From: an uncultured Clostridia bacterium
GTDB taxonomy: Bacteria > Bacillota > Clostridia > Oscillospirales > CAG-272
DNA length: 54,709 bases
Direction of reading: 5' to 3'
Assembly: GCA_947630015.1 (NCBI GenBank)
Contig: CANRFY010000002.1
Span: forward strand, 1-54,709
The notes beneath the pieces are model-generated. The model was not told the DNA's origin, made no database searches, and worked only from the letters and a program-made list of their open reading frames with translations. The position numbers and the translations under genes were made by a program. This document shows, piece by piece, positions 46,587 through 54,477 of the stretch (its first letter is position 1; each line of letters starts with the position of its first letter).

Positions 46587-46841
46587 GGTTTCGTGCATCT
46601 TTTGTGAATTCACGCACGTTATTTTTCGGAGTGATTACGTAGTAACTCACATTGATTTTAGGTGATTTTTTCGACTTGAGCAATCGAAAAATGCCTTTAA
46701 AATATTGTAGATTAGGAAATAGCGAGAATCGCAAAAGAAAAACTTTGACTAAAACCTTTTTCAAAAGTTTTAGCTGCGGCTTGGCGCGTACCGCCACGGC
46801 TCAACCCCCCCCCCGCGGATTTCGGGGTGGAACCCCGCCCC

Positions 46842-47762
46842 TCACATATTGCCGCGAATAAACCGCTCGGCGTTTCCGCCCATTATCATGTCGACCTCGC
46901 GCGGAGTGAATCCGAACGCGCAAAGAGCCTCCGCCATCCTCGGCGTTTGGGAGCAGTCCCTGACGGCGGGATTTGTCGGGATCCCGTCAAGATCGCCGCC
47001 GAGCGCCACGGCTTCAATGCCGCCGCAGTCCGCGATCTCGCGCGCGTGACGGCACATCATTTCAAGCCCCCCGCCGCCGCCGACAAAATCGGCGCAGAAA
47101 TTGAGTCCCACGACGCCGCCCTTTTGACCTATAATGCGGATCATATCGTCGGTAAGATTCCTCCCGTGCGCGCAGACGGCGCGCGCGTTGCTGTGCGACG
47201 CTATGAACGGACGCCCCGCGAGCCGTGCCACATCGTAGAATCCCGCGTCCGACAGGTGCGACACATCCGCCGTTATGCGCGCGTCCTCGAGCGCGCGGAG
47301 AAATTCGCATCCGAAATCCGTAAGCCCGCGATCGTTCGACATATGCGCACAGCCCGATATATCGTTGTCGTAATTCCATGTGAACGTCATGATCCGCACG
47401 CCGAGCCTCGCCAGCTCCGCAACGCGGTCAAGATCGTCCTCCACAACGCCGCCCTCCTCGACAGATATCATTATCCCCACCTTGCCGCTCGCCGCTGCAA
47501 GCTCGAGATCGTCCGCGCTCGCGACGAGCGCGGCAATATCGCCGTTTTTCTCCGTTTCGCCCCGCAGCCGCTCTATGTAAGAGACGCAGTCGCCGAACGG
47601 ATCGTCGCTGCGCCCCGCGTCCACGAACGACGCCATGACGCACAGTCCGTATCCGGCGTCCTTAAGCCGCAAAAGATCGCAGTGCGCCTCCGGCGACGAA
47701 CGGAAGCCCGTTTTTTCTATTTTATGCACCGTATCGCTGTGCAGATCGAATATCTTGTGCAT
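46842..47762 (-). CDS. Membrane-dipeptidase-like M19 peptidase
   Basis: This 306-residue cytosolic Zn-dependent dipeptidase of family M19 has FDLHSDT at the N-terminus (metal ligands H and D). The bridging Glu is in IMISVEEGG near residue 118. RPFIASHSNARAVCAHGRNLTDDMI near 200 carries His ligands, and ALGGDLDGIP near 260 is the family's GSDFDG-like motif. Bacterial members cleave a range of dipeptides, including D-amino-acid ones. It starts 13 bp after the lipid kinase gene on the same strand, so both are probably one transcript. Confidence 0.92.
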   Translation of the reverse strand: MHKIFDLHSDTVHKIEKTGFRSSPEAHCDLLRLKDAGYGLCVMASFVDAGRSDDPFGDCVSYIERLRGETEKNGDIAALVASADDLELAAASGKVGIMISVEEGGVVEDDLDRVAELARLGVRIMTFTWNYDNDISGCAHMSNDRGLTDFGCEFLRALEDARITADVSHLSDAGFYDVARLAGRPFIASHSNARAVCAHGRNLTDDMIRIIGQKGGVVGLNFCADFVGGGGGLEMMCRHAREIADCGGIEAVALGGDLDGIPTNPAVRDCSQTPRMAEALCAFGFTPREVDMIMGGNAERFIRGNM

Positions 47763-47775
47763 ATGTATGATCCCC

Positions 47776-48666
47776 CTATACAGTTTCCGTGTACTGCACG
47801 CCCGAAACTCCGATCGCGGACGGGACCACGCGCGCCTCTATGACGCCTCCGGCGTCGTAGATCTCCCCGTCTGCGGAGAATCTTCCGACGCCCTCGATCC
47901 TGACGGCGCGGCAGCGCCGGAACGTCAAAATATCCTCGAGTCCGTCAGCCGGCTTCAGCCGTTCGCAGTCGAGATGGCGTCCCGCCCTGTATTTGCCGAC
48001 AAGACTGATGAACGTCCGGCGGCTCACGTCGCCGACGAGGATCAGATCGAGTTCGCCGTCGGCGATATCGGCGGTCGGCGCGGCCATGAATCCGCCCCCG
48101 TACCATTTCCCGTTCGCCAAAAGGCAGAGCAGGTACCGCCCCTCCATCGTCTCGATCTCGCCGCTCCCCAGCGTTACCGTCAGGGAAAGCTCCGTCGAAC
48201 GCTTATTTATGAGCGCTTTCCCGACGCCGAGGATATACGCGAGACTGCCGCTCACAAGCGGCATACGGCGAAACGCCGCCGTATTTACGACGGAATCCGT
48301 ATCGAATCCCATATTAAGCTCGTTGACGGCGTGCGTACCGTTATATTCTATGACGTCGCACCGCAAAGCGTCACTGTGTCCGGACGTGATGCGCTCAAAA
48401 TCGTTCCCCGTCCCCGTCGGCACGGGAATGACGACGGCGCGGCTGCCCGCGCCGGCGTCAAGCACGCCGTTTACGACCTCGTGCAGCGTTCCGTCGCCGC
48501 CGTAAACGCGGATCACATATCGATCGCGATCCTCGCTTACGCAGGTTTTCGCATACTCGTATGCGTCGCCGACGCCGGCGGTGACGTGTACCTCTCCCGA
48601 CAGCTCTGACGCCGCCGGTATGCGTCCCTTTCCAGCGACGGGATTCATTATATGCAGTTCTTTCAC
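47776..48666 (-). CDS. Diacylglycerol-kinase-family lipid kinase
   Basis: This 296-residue kinase of the DagK/YegS fold has a start typical of the family (MNPVAGKG). The catalytic GGDGTLHEVVNGV motif lies near residue 55, PTGTGNDFER near 83, and a beta-rich C-terminal domain ends in the usual VVPSAIGVSG. These peripheral membrane enzymes phosphorylate diacylglycerol or related lipids to recycle lipid from lipoteichoic acid synthesis. It precedes the M19 dipeptidase gene. Confidence 0.93.
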   Translation of the reverse strand: MKELHIMNPVAGKGRIPAASELSGEVHVTAGVGDAYEYAKTCVSEDRDRYVIRVYGGDGTLHEVVNGVLDAGAGSRAVVIPVPTGTGNDFERITSGHSDALRCDVIEYNGTHAVNELNMGFDTDSVVNTAAFRRMPLVSGSLAYILGVGKALINKRSTELSLTVTLGSGEIETMEGRYLLCLLANGKWYGGGFMAAPTADIADGELDLILVGDVSRRTFISLVGKYRAGRHLDCERLKPADGLEDILTFRRCRAVRIEGVGRFSADGEIYDAGGVIEARVVPSAIGVSGVQYTETV

Positions 48667-48815
48667 AAAATATGCCTCCGTTACACATTTTTGAGCGGGT
48701 TTTCCACAGCCCCCGCTGTTGAAAATGTTGATATATTACGGACTTTCACGGGGTTTTCCACAAAGGTCGCGCCTCTCCTTCAATTTTGCAGGATCGGGAC
48801 GCGGCGCGTCCTTTG

Positions 48816-50387
48816 TCAGTTCCAGTATTTTCTGTCGAGCGACCGCAGCTGCACCGCCTCGGCGACATGACGCGCGCCGATCGCCTCTGAGCCGTCGAGA
48901 TCGGCGACCGTCCGCGCCACGCGCAAAATCCTGTCATATGCGCGAGCCGACATCCCCATCTTGCCGAACGCGCCCTCGAGTATGCGCTTTGCGCCCTCGT
49001 CGGGGACACAGAACCTCCTTATCAGACGCGGCGTCAGATCGGCGTTGCAGCGCACACCGCACGCGGGACTGTCGCCGTCGGGCTGCTCGTCCGCAAGCGC
49101 CGCCATCCTGTCGGCGGCGAATTTGCGCGCCTTAACGACGCGTCGTCTGATCTCCGCCGACGTCTCCGCCTTCGGATCAGGCTCCGAAAGCTCCGAAAAC
49201 GACAGCGACGGCACCTCGATCTGTATATCGATCCTGTCGAGAAGCGGGCCGCTTATCTTGGAAAGATATGCGTGTATATCCTTCTGCGAGCAGGTGCAGG
49301 GATGCGTCGGATGGCCGTAATAGCCGCATCTGCACGGATTCATCGCACATACGAGCTGGAACGCGGACGGATACGTAACGCGTCCGTTCGCCCTTGTGAT
49401 CGTGACTCTGCGATCCTCGAGCGGCTGGCGCAGCGATTCTGTCACGAGCTTATTGAATTCCGGCAGCTCGTCGAGGAACAAAACGCCGTTATGCGCGAGC
49501 GATATTTCGCCCGGCATCGGATTCTTGCCGCCGCCGACGAGGCTCGGAGCCGACATCGTATGATGCGGCGACCGGAACGGACGCGTCCTTACGAGTCCGA
49601 CACCGGCCGGAAGCGTTCCGGCGACGGAATGTATTTTCGTCGTTTCGAGCGATTCTTCAAACGACAACGGCGGAAGTATCGACGGCAGACGCTTTGCGAG
49701 CATCGATTTGCCCGTGCCGGGCGGGCCGATCAAAAGCACGTTATGTCCGCCCGCCGCCGCGATCTCGAGCGCGCGCTTGACGCGCGTCTGTCCCTTCACA
49801 TCGGCGAAATCGAGCGCCTCCGAGACCCCCTCCGCGTCCGGCATCGCGTCAGGCTTCAGCGGCGTCAGCGCCGATACGCCGTTTAAGTGATCGACGAGCG
49901 TGTTGACGTCAGGCACCGCGTAAACGTCGACGCCGTCGACGACGGCGGCCTCGGGCGCGTTCTCCGGCGACGTATAAAACTCCGTGATGCCCGCCTCTCT
50001 TGCGGCCGCGCACATACAGAGCGTGCCGCGCACGGAACGAATTTGTCCCGACAGCGACAGCTCGCCCGAAAAGCATTTCCCGTGCAGATCGGCCTTTTCG
50101 CGTATGACGCCTGCGGCGTGCAGAATCGAGGTCAATATGGCAAGATCGAGGGCGGAACCCTCCTTTTTCTTGTCCGCGGGCGCCAGATTCACCGTTAAGG
50201 CAAGCTCGGGAAATTTAAATCCGCTGTTTTCGATCGCGGCGCGTATGCGCTCCTTTGACTCGCGGACGGCGGTGTCGGGCAGACCGACGAGTTCGAGCGA
50301 CGGCAGCGATTTAGCCGCGCTGCATTCTGTCGTGACGATATAGCCGTCGATGCCCTGTATGGCGGCGCTGTAAACGCTTGATAGCAT
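48816..50387 (-). CDS. yifB: YifB/ComM-family Mg-chelatase-like ATPase
   Basis: This 523-residue AAA+ protein has an N-terminal Lon-protease-like ChlI domain at about 20-140 ([20 protein letters not shown]; no active Ser/Lys dyad assumed). Walker A is [19 protein letters not shown] near residue 215 and Walker [13 protein letters not shown] near 300. A zinc-binding-like [18 protein letters not shown] segment lies near 355. The Mg-chelatase C-terminal domain follows. ComM is a hexameric helicase that helps branch migration of incoming DNA in natural transformation; the Bacillota YifB role is less clear. An own promoter and a strong leader hairpin lie upstream. Confidence 0.92.
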   Translation of the reverse strand: MLSSVYSAAIQGIDGYIVTTECSAAKSLPSLELVGLPDTAVRESKERIRAAIENSGFKFPELALTVNLAPADKKKEGSALDLAILTSILHAAGVIREKADLHGKCFSGELSLSGQIRSVRGTLCMCAAAREAGITEFYTSPENAPEAAVVDGVDVYAVPDVNTLVDHLNGVSALTPLKPDAMPDAEGVSEALDFADVKGQTRVKRALEIAAAGGHNVLLIGPPGTGKSMLAKRLPSILPPLSFEESLETTKIHSVAGTLPAGVGLVRTRPFRSPHHTMSAPSLVGGGKNPMPGEISLAHNGVLFLDELPEFNKLVTESLRQPLEDRRVTITRANGRVTYPSAFQLVCAMNPCRCGYYGHPTHPCTCSQKDIHAYLSKISGPLLDRIDIQIEVPSLSFSELSEPDPKAETSAEIRRRVVKARKFAADRMAALADEQPDGDSPACGVRCNADLTPRLIRRFCVPDEGAKRILEGAFGKMGMSARAYDRILRVARTVADLDGSEAIGARHVAEAVQLRSLDRKYWN

Positions 50388-50418
50388 TTGTTCTGTCCTT
50401 TTCGCATCATGGCGTTAT

Positions 50419-50439
50419 GTCCCGCGCGACGCGCGGGAC
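50419..50439. terminator. GC-rich hairpin in the yifB leader
   Basis: GTCCCGCGC-GAC-GCGCGGGAC lies between the yifB promoter and start codon. On the plus strand it is followed by CTTTTGTTATATTTT, so it would terminate plus-strand transcripts. On the minus strand it could attenuate yifB. Confidence 0.6.
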
Positions 50440-50449
50440 CTTTTGTTAT

Positions 50450-50478
50450 ATTTTAGCACATATCGCCGCGCGGGGCAA
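50450..50478 (-). promoter_or_regulatory. Promoter of yifB
   Basis: On the minus strand: TTGCCC (50473-50478), 17-bp spacer, TAAAAT (50450-50455). Confidence 0.6.
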
Positions 50479-50509
50479 GTAAAATCTTATATTTTGCTGC
50501 AAAAGGACT

Positions 50510-50569
50510 TCACCCCAATAATCGCTCCCACGTCTTGGCGCCGAAAAATGTGAGAATTATATGCTTCAT
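50510..50569 (-). pseudogene. Holin-amidase deletion scar
   Basis: A 19-codon frame reads MKHIILTFFGAKTWERLLG. Its first part equals the holin N-terminus (MKSAILTFIGA in the intact gene), and its last part equals the amidase C-terminus (GAKTWERLLG). DNA identity supports this: ATTCTCACATTT and CGGCGC on the holin side, and 30 identical bases through and past the stop (AAGACGTGGGAGCGATTATT onward) on the amidase side. A deletion between two CGGCGC sites, one in each gene, explains it. The ATG overlaps the stop of the preceding phage gene as in an intact tail-lysis module. Confidence 0.82.
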
Positions 50570-50685
50570 TCCTTGTCCGCCCTTTCGCTTGTGAGCAGCT
50601 TCTTCACCTGCTCTCAAATCCTCTCCGGCACGTCCTCTACCGTCCTCAGCCCCTTTTTTATCAGCTCAACGTATATCTTCACCAT
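50566..50685 (-). pseudogene. CD1375/XkdX-like small phage gene with internal stop
   Basis: The frame reads MVKIYVELIKKGLRTVEDVP, ERI, TGA, EQVKKLLTSERADKE, stop. Small phage proteins between tail-fibre and holin genes have this pattern (KIY..LIKKGL..VEDVPE..R..V..LL), so the in-frame TGA most simply replaces a sense codon such as CGA. TGA serves as a normal stop elsewhere in the window (fakA, amidase), so recoding is unlikely. The final stop overlaps the start of the holin scar. Confidence 0.7.
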
Positions 50686-50700
50686 TCGCGTTTACCCCCT

Positions 50701-51849
50701 TTACACGAGCATCTCATATATCTCGGCGAGCGCGAGCTGCACGTCCGTCATGTTCGCCTCACCAGTCGCAATAGCGTTCTTGATATCGCGCACGAGCTTT
50801 TGCTGATTTGTCATTGTTGTCACAATATCCTCGGGCGCTGGCGTCCAGATGGGGCTTTCGACAGCGCCATATTGGAGTTTGATTTTGGTGATAGTACTCG
50901 CAGCGGCAACGGATGTCGGTGACGCATATATTCGCAAAACGGTTTTTGGAAAAGTGCTATTTTGGTACCATGAATGGATGCTTCCAGTCACTTTATATAC
51001 GCCGTCTGCAATCGTATTCATCTCGCCAAGGTTGTTAAAGCCCCCTGCTAAATACGGAACGAACGCGTCTTTCCCCTCACCCAGCTTACCCCATATCGTC
51101 ACTGTGTAAGTCTCGCCGAGCCGGAAGTCTTCCGTCAGTGTATAAGTATGTATCAAGTATTCGGCGTTCGTATACTCCACGTCGCTGCCGAGTACAAGAT
51201 TCACGCCCTGCGTGTCTCCCGCCTTTATCGCCTCCGTCACCGCACCCTGCGACATGACTTTATCGGCGGACTGTCCCGTCGTCTGTACAACTGCGGACTT
51301 ATCGAGCTTGGCGGCGGCGACTGCGTTCGCCGCCTTTGCGGCTTCATTCGCCGCGCCTGCCGCCGCAGACGCCGCTCCCGCCGCCGCGCTTGCTGCTCCG
51401 GCGGCCGTGCCGGCCTCCGAAATCGCATTGCGGCACTCGACGACGAGCTTCGCAAGCACGTCGAGAGTTTTGTCCTCCTCAGCGCCGCCGCCGAACTCGG
51501 CCGGCTCGACGTCGACGAAGAACGTCGTCGAGGTGAGCTTCTCCCCGCCTTCTCCGAGAACGGAGATGCTGCATTTCAGAACGCCCGCGCATTCGAGCAT
51601 CCATCCCGTCAGCGGCGCCGTCACCGTGCCGTCGCTGTTGACGGTGCAAAAAAACGCCTTTGACCTCCCGTCCGGCCGCGCCGCGTTTATGATCACCTCC
51701 GCCGACTGCGGGACCGGCATCTCGATGCCGTCCCGACACATCGTAACGCGCACATAGCGCGATTTTGCGTCGCCCTGCTTGGCGACTATCGCAGTTCCGA
51801 CGCGCTTATTCTGCACGTCGGATTTTATGATTTTGGTTGTGTCTGTCAT
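50701..51849 (-). CDS. Phage baseplate upper/tail-fibre protein (BppU-like)
   Basis: This 382-residue phage structural protein has N-terminal residues 1-115 matching the BppU_N-type beta fold that attaches to the baseplate (ARPDGRSKAFFCTVNSDGTV, GWMLECAGVLKCSISVLGEGG). Residues 140-200 are an Ala-rich trimeric coiled coil of GAASAAA units. Residues 205-345 form a beta-rich receptor- or sugar-binding domain, and the C-terminus is a short helix. GGAGGACAA precedes the ATG, which overlaps the previous stop. It is intact, although its neighbours are broken, so the prophage segment is in decay or has been kept for another use. Confidence 0.8.
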   Translation of the reverse strand: MTDTTKIIKSDVQNKRVGTAIVAKQGDAKSRYVRVTMCRDGIEMPVPQSAEVIINAARPDGRSKAFFCTVNSDGTVTAPLTGWMLECAGVLKCSISVLGEGGEKLTSTTFFVDVEPAEFGGGAEEDKTLDVLAKLVVECRNAISEAGTAAGAASAAAGAASAAAGAANEAAKAANAVAAAKLDKSAVVQTTGQSADKVMSQGAVTEAIKAGDTQGVNLVLGSDVEYTNAEYLIHTYTLTEDFRLGETYTVTIWGKLGEGKDAFVPYLAGGFNNLGEMNTIADGVYKVTGSIHSWYQNSTFPKTVLRIYASPTSVAAASTITKIKLQYGAVESPIWTPAPEDIVTTMTNQQKLVRDIKNAIATGEANMTDVQLALAEIYEMLV

Positions 51850-51977
51850 TTGTCCTCCATGTTTGGTATTTTCAACTCAAGCTTGTACAAAGGCCGCCCG
51901 CCTTGTGCAGCACCGGAAATAAGCGGCGCTGTAAGTTTCTTATGTCCGGCAGCTGAAGCGCGCGGACGGACTTTCAT
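51846..51977 (-). CDS. Small phage-type protein
   Basis: A 43-residue frame (MKVRPRASAAGHKKLTAPLI, then SGAAQGGRPLYKLELKIPNM, EDK) whose TGA overlaps the BppU-like start. No known domain is recognised. Its basic N-terminus, compact size and coupling fit the short tail-module proteins upstream of baseplate genes. The ribosome site is weak (AAAGAAA), and the frame is open several codons upstream without another start. Confidence 0.5.
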   Translation of the reverse strand: MKVRPRASAAGHKKLTAPLISGAAQGGRPLYKLELKIPNMEDK

Positions 51978-51988
51978 TTTCTTTACTG

Positions 51989-52130
51989 TTAGATCATAAC
52001 CTCCTTTGTGACTGTCTCAATACAGAAGCGCGGGATTTCCTCCGCCGTTATGGCGGAGCTGCTTATTGTCTCGACACCGTCCGTACTTGCGGACGATGCG
52101 ACCTCCTTCTGCTTATCCTTCTTCATGATG
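51989..52130 (-). pseudogene. Frameshifted small phage gene
   Basis: From ATG 52130 the frame runs MKKDKQKEVASSASTDG and then meets GGACGGACGG. Collapsing the four-base duplication (GGAC) restores a 45-residue frame ending AITAEEIPRFCIETVTKEVM, I, stop, at a position coupled to the next gene. As it stands the product is truncated at 37 codons with an unrelated tail. The intact version has no family I can name. Confidence 0.5.
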
Positions 52131-52287
52131 CCAGTCTGACATATAATTCAGATAATCTGAACTTCTCGCGAAAAATAATCGCTGACACTATCGACGCAAA
52201 ATCAGACGTTCGGTCGTTATTGCAGTACAATTCTGCAAAAGTCGCTGTGCGTCCGCTCTTCTTGCGGTCAATCGTGTCAGGATTCAC
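52123..52287 (-). CDS. Possible first gene of the phage tail remnant
   Basis: A 54-residue frame from GTG 52287 (core TATFAELYCNNDRTSDFASI, VSAIIFREKFRLSELYVRLA). It is downstream of a consensus promoter, and its stop overlaps the next ATG (ATGA), which argues for real coding. There is no clear ribosome site and no family match. The frame is open further upstream, but only into the promoter, so the start is a guess. Confidence 0.35.
   Translation of the reverse strand: MNPDTIDRKKSGRTATFAELYCNNDRTSDFASIVSAIIFREKFRLSELYVRLAS
52147..52161. promoter_or_regulatory. Candidate S24-repressor operator O3
   Basis: TTCAGATAATCTGAA is a perfect 15-bp palindrome about 150 bp downstream of the minus promoter. 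It shares TTCAG/CTGAA half-sites with the two sites nearer the promoters. Confidence 0.5.
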
Positions 52288-52300
52288 TGCCGCTTTGATA

Positions 52301-52315
52301 TTCAGAATAGCTGAA
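52301..52315. promoter_or_regulatory. Candidate S24-repressor operator O1
   Basis: TTCAG-AATAG-CTGAA, starting four bases downstream of the minus -10 box, where binding would block the minus promoter. Confidence 0.6.
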
Positions 52316-52318
52316 CAT

Positions 52319-52347
52319 ATTATACCACGAAAGCTTGAATTTGTCAA
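52319..52347 (-). promoter_or_regulatory. Promoter toward the phage tail genes
   Basis: On the minus strand: TTGACA (52342-52347), 17-bp spacer, TATAAT (52319-52324), an exact consensus. Confidence 0.88.
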
Positions 52348-52364
52348 TAATGAGTTTATAAATC

Positions 52365-52379
52365 CTGAACTTATTTCAG
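52365..52379. promoter_or_regulatory. Candidate S24-repressor operator O2
   Basis: CTGAA-CTTAT-TTCAG, eight bases upstream of the -35 box of the repressor promoter. Half-site order is reversed relative to O1 and O3. Confidence 0.45.
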
Positions 52380-52386
52380 AAATATC

Positions 52387-52415
52387 TTGACAAATCCAAA
52401 CCGTGTAATTATAAT
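52387..52415 (+). promoter_or_regulatory. Promoter of the S24 repressor gene
   Basis: TTGACA (52387-52392), 17-bp spacer, TATAAT (52410-52415), an exact consensus, back-to-back with the minus promoter. Confidence 0.88.
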
Positions 52416-52449
52416 TTATTTATTATAATGCGATTTGAGGTGTTATGAA

Positions 52450-53103
52450 ATGAGCAATATTTTTGCAAGCCGACTAAAATATGCGATGCAGCAGCGCGGC
52501 ATTACTGCGACAGAGTTGTGCGATAAAACCGATATTCCCAAGTCTGCGATAAGTCAGTATCTGTCCGGCGCGTTCAAGCCGAAGCAGACGCGGACGTATG
52601 TTTTGGCAGAGACGCTTCGCGTCGACGCCGCGTGGCTGACGGGCTACGACGTGCCTATGGAGCGCGGATTGAGCAGCGTCGATATATCCGCCTTCGACAA
52701 CATTTTTCCGATCGAGATGCGTCGGATACCGCTGATCGGGAGCATCGCGTGCGGCGAGCCTGTATATGCGGGCGAGGAACACGAGAGCTACATTCTCGCC
52801 GGCACCGACGTGAAGGCAGATTTCTGTCTGCGCGCCAAGGGCGACAGCATGACGGGCGCGCGCATCCTTGACGGCGACATCGTCTTCGTGCGCCGTCAGG
52901 ACATGGTCGAGAACGGGCAGATCGCCGCCGTCATAATCGGCGACGAGGCGACTCTGAAGCGCGTTTACTACTACCGCGAGAAAAATCTTCTGATCCTCAA
53001 GCCGGAGAATCCGGCGTATCAGGATATGATCTACTCCGAAAACGAGCTCGACGGCGTGAAAATACTCGGCCTCGCCGTTGCGTTCCAGAGCGACGTGAGG
53101 TGA
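52450..53103 (+). CDS. S24-family (CI/LexA-like) phage repressor
   Basis: This 217-residue protein has an N-terminal HTH_3 domain at about 5-65 (RLKYAMQQRGITATELCDKT, DIPKSAISQYLSG). The C-terminal S24 peptidase domain covers about 100-215. The likely self-cleavage site is ACGEP near residue 100. The catalytic Ser is in KGDSMTGARI near 133 and the catalytic Lys is in EATLKRVYYY near 173. Such repressors self-cleave when RecA is activated by DNA damage and release prophage genes. ATG 52450 follows GAGGTG. Divergent consensus promoters and TTCAG/CTGAA palindromes upstream are its likely targets. Confidence 0.9.
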   Translation: MSNIFASRLKYAMQQRGITATELCDKTDIPKSAISQYLSGAFKPKQTRTYVLAETLRVDAAWLTGYDVPMERGLSSVDISAFDNIFPIEMRRIPLIGSIACGEPVYAGEEHESYILAGTDVKADFCLRAKGDSMTGARILDGDIVFVRRQDMVENGQIAAVIIGDEATLKRVYYYREKNLLILKPENPAYQDMIYSENELDGVKILGLAVAFQSDVR

Positions 53104-53162
53104 GGAGATGCCATTTTTATTTGACCGCTAAAAGAAACTATAAATTTAGAAAGGATTTAATT

Positions 53163-53636
53163 ATGGACGAGAGATGGAGTGTATTTGAAGCAAATGTGCA
53201 GTCATACAGATCGAATATGATTGCGTCACAGTCATTTTTGCTGGCTGTGGCAGCTGGTTTAATGCAACATAAAATACTTGAATGTGCGTGTGTGATTATT
53301 GCACTTTTCCAGCTATGGTATATTTGGTTCAGAATTATACGGGTTCGTACAATTATTGTAGATTATTATTTTTACAAGCTATATGAGCTGACAATAAATG
53401 AAGAAGAGATACAGCTTCTTAGGAAGAAAAATAAAAAAAGTAATTCAAAAGGCAAAAATACTTTTCTAACAGTGGATATCTATGTTCATAATAGAGCAAT
53501 CAGAAAAGAAGTTAATAAGAAAAAGCACGTGAAACATAATATGAGAATATCCCGTTTTAAAATTGATTTATTACTTCCAATCACTTTTACTATTCTATGG
53601 ATACTATTTTTCCTATGTTGCGTAGGCGTAATATAA
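53163..53636 (+). CDS. AT-rich small membrane protein of unknown function
   Basis: This 157-residue protein starts at ATG 53163 after GAAAGGA. A soluble N-terminus (MDERWSVFEANVQSYRSNMI) is followed by hydrophobic segments at about 20-33 and 38-58 (ECACVIIALFQLWYIWF). A basic cytosolic loop follows (RKKNKKSNSKGK) and a final helix lies at 133-156 (ITFTILWILFFLCCVGV). The base composition is far more AT-rich than its neighbours, a sign of recent transfer. It follows the repressor by 59 bp and may be read from the same promoter. It loosely resembles RipA-type small membrane proteins, but I am not sure. A lysogenic-conversion or defence role is a guess. Confidence 0.65.
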   Translation: MDERWSVFEANVQSYRSNMIASQSFLLAVAAGLMQHKILECACVIIALFQLWYIWFRIIRVRTIIVDYYFYKLYELTINEEEIQLLRKKNKKSNSKGKNTFLTVDIYVHNRAIRKEVNKKKHVKHNMRISRFKIDLLLPITFTILWILFFLCCVGVI

Positions 53637-54208
53637 ACAATGCATTCGTGAATGAGCTTCTTTACTTTGGAAAAGAAAAGAACCTCCCTCGTACACCCTC
53701 AAGAAAAGAAACGCGTCGCCCGTTTCCTTGGTGAAAAAGCAATCAATCGCTGGTTGCCCTGTTCTATCTACGCCCACCAAAGCGAATCTGTTGTTTCCCT
53801 TTGTGAGACCCCTTTATTCGCACCACGCGAGGATTATCTGGCCATCTCAGTAATCGATTAACCACGACGCTGACGCCTCCATCTCGACCCGTTCGCGAAG
53901 CCGCCCTATCACCTTTGCCAGCACAAACCCGCGTTCGCACTGAAATAAACCCTCACGGATGCACAAAACTGCGCGCCAACCGGTGCGAACCGTCTCGTAT
54001 CTCCTTGTGCAGCGGAGCTGTTCGCACGACACGAGCGAAATCTGACGCTGTCAGGAATCGATTAACCAAGACAGAATCGCCTCGATCTCGACGCGCCGCG
54101 CGGAGGCACGAAACTGTTTGCCAAAATGATATCGCGGTTTACGCCCCGAGCGATTCTTTCCGCCGACTGGAGCGGAATCGACGCCACACGGGAGCCTCTT
54201 TCGGGATC
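53637..54208 (-). repeat. Dispersed repeat module B, copy 4
   Basis: No gene is called. It begins with an inverted copy of the 31638-type hairpin (53650-53700). From about 53700 to 54208 follow the two tandem half-units of module B, as in copy 2. The minus-strand frame gives SWLIDS-stop-QRQISLVSCEQLR..RYETVRTGWRAVLC, then VLAKVIGRLRERVEM and SASWLIDY. Confidence 0.78.
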
Positions 54209-54445
54209 GTTAAGGGCCTCTTTCTTGCGAGAAAGAGGCCCTTAACATAATTTAAAAACTTTATAAAGTCTGTGAAAATGAATGGCGAGAATCGCAAAGG
54301 AAAATCCTTTGCGCGCACGTCTCTTTGCCGGCCGGCAAAGAGACCCTTAACTCTTTTTGAACTTTGCAAAAGTTTTAGATTAGTAATGGCGCGTACCGCG
54401 AAAGAATAACCTTGCTATATCCCTTTTCAAAAAATACACAAACAT
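54209..54445. repeat. Pair of palindromes and AT-rich debris
   Basis: 54209-54246 (half GTTAAGGGCCTCTTTCTTG) and 54319-54344 plus CCTTAAC (TCTCTTTGCCGG core) repeat the 40963-41107 arrangement. AACTTTGCAAAAGTTTTAGA then follows, as after the 33034 palindrome. Confidence 0.8.
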
Positions 54446-54467
54446 CGGGGACGCTTTCGCGTCCCCG
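54446..54467 (-). terminator. Terminator of the right-edge gene
   Basis: CGGGGACGC, loop TTTC, GCGTCCCCG, just after the stop of the minus-strand gene. It is followed on that strand by ATGTTTGTGTATTTTTTG. Confidence 0.8.
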
Positions 54468-54477
54468 TTCTGCTTCA

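Noticed and set aside
46515..50550. The 30-bp identity at 46518-46551 and 50509-50538 as phage attachment sites
   Set aside because: The copies are inverted relative to each other and lie inside amidase coding sequence. A duplicated lysis cassette with a deletion explains them better.
50566..50685. TGA read as tryptophan (alternative code)
   Set aside because: TGA ends fakA, the amidase and several other intact genes in the window, so it is a normal stop here.
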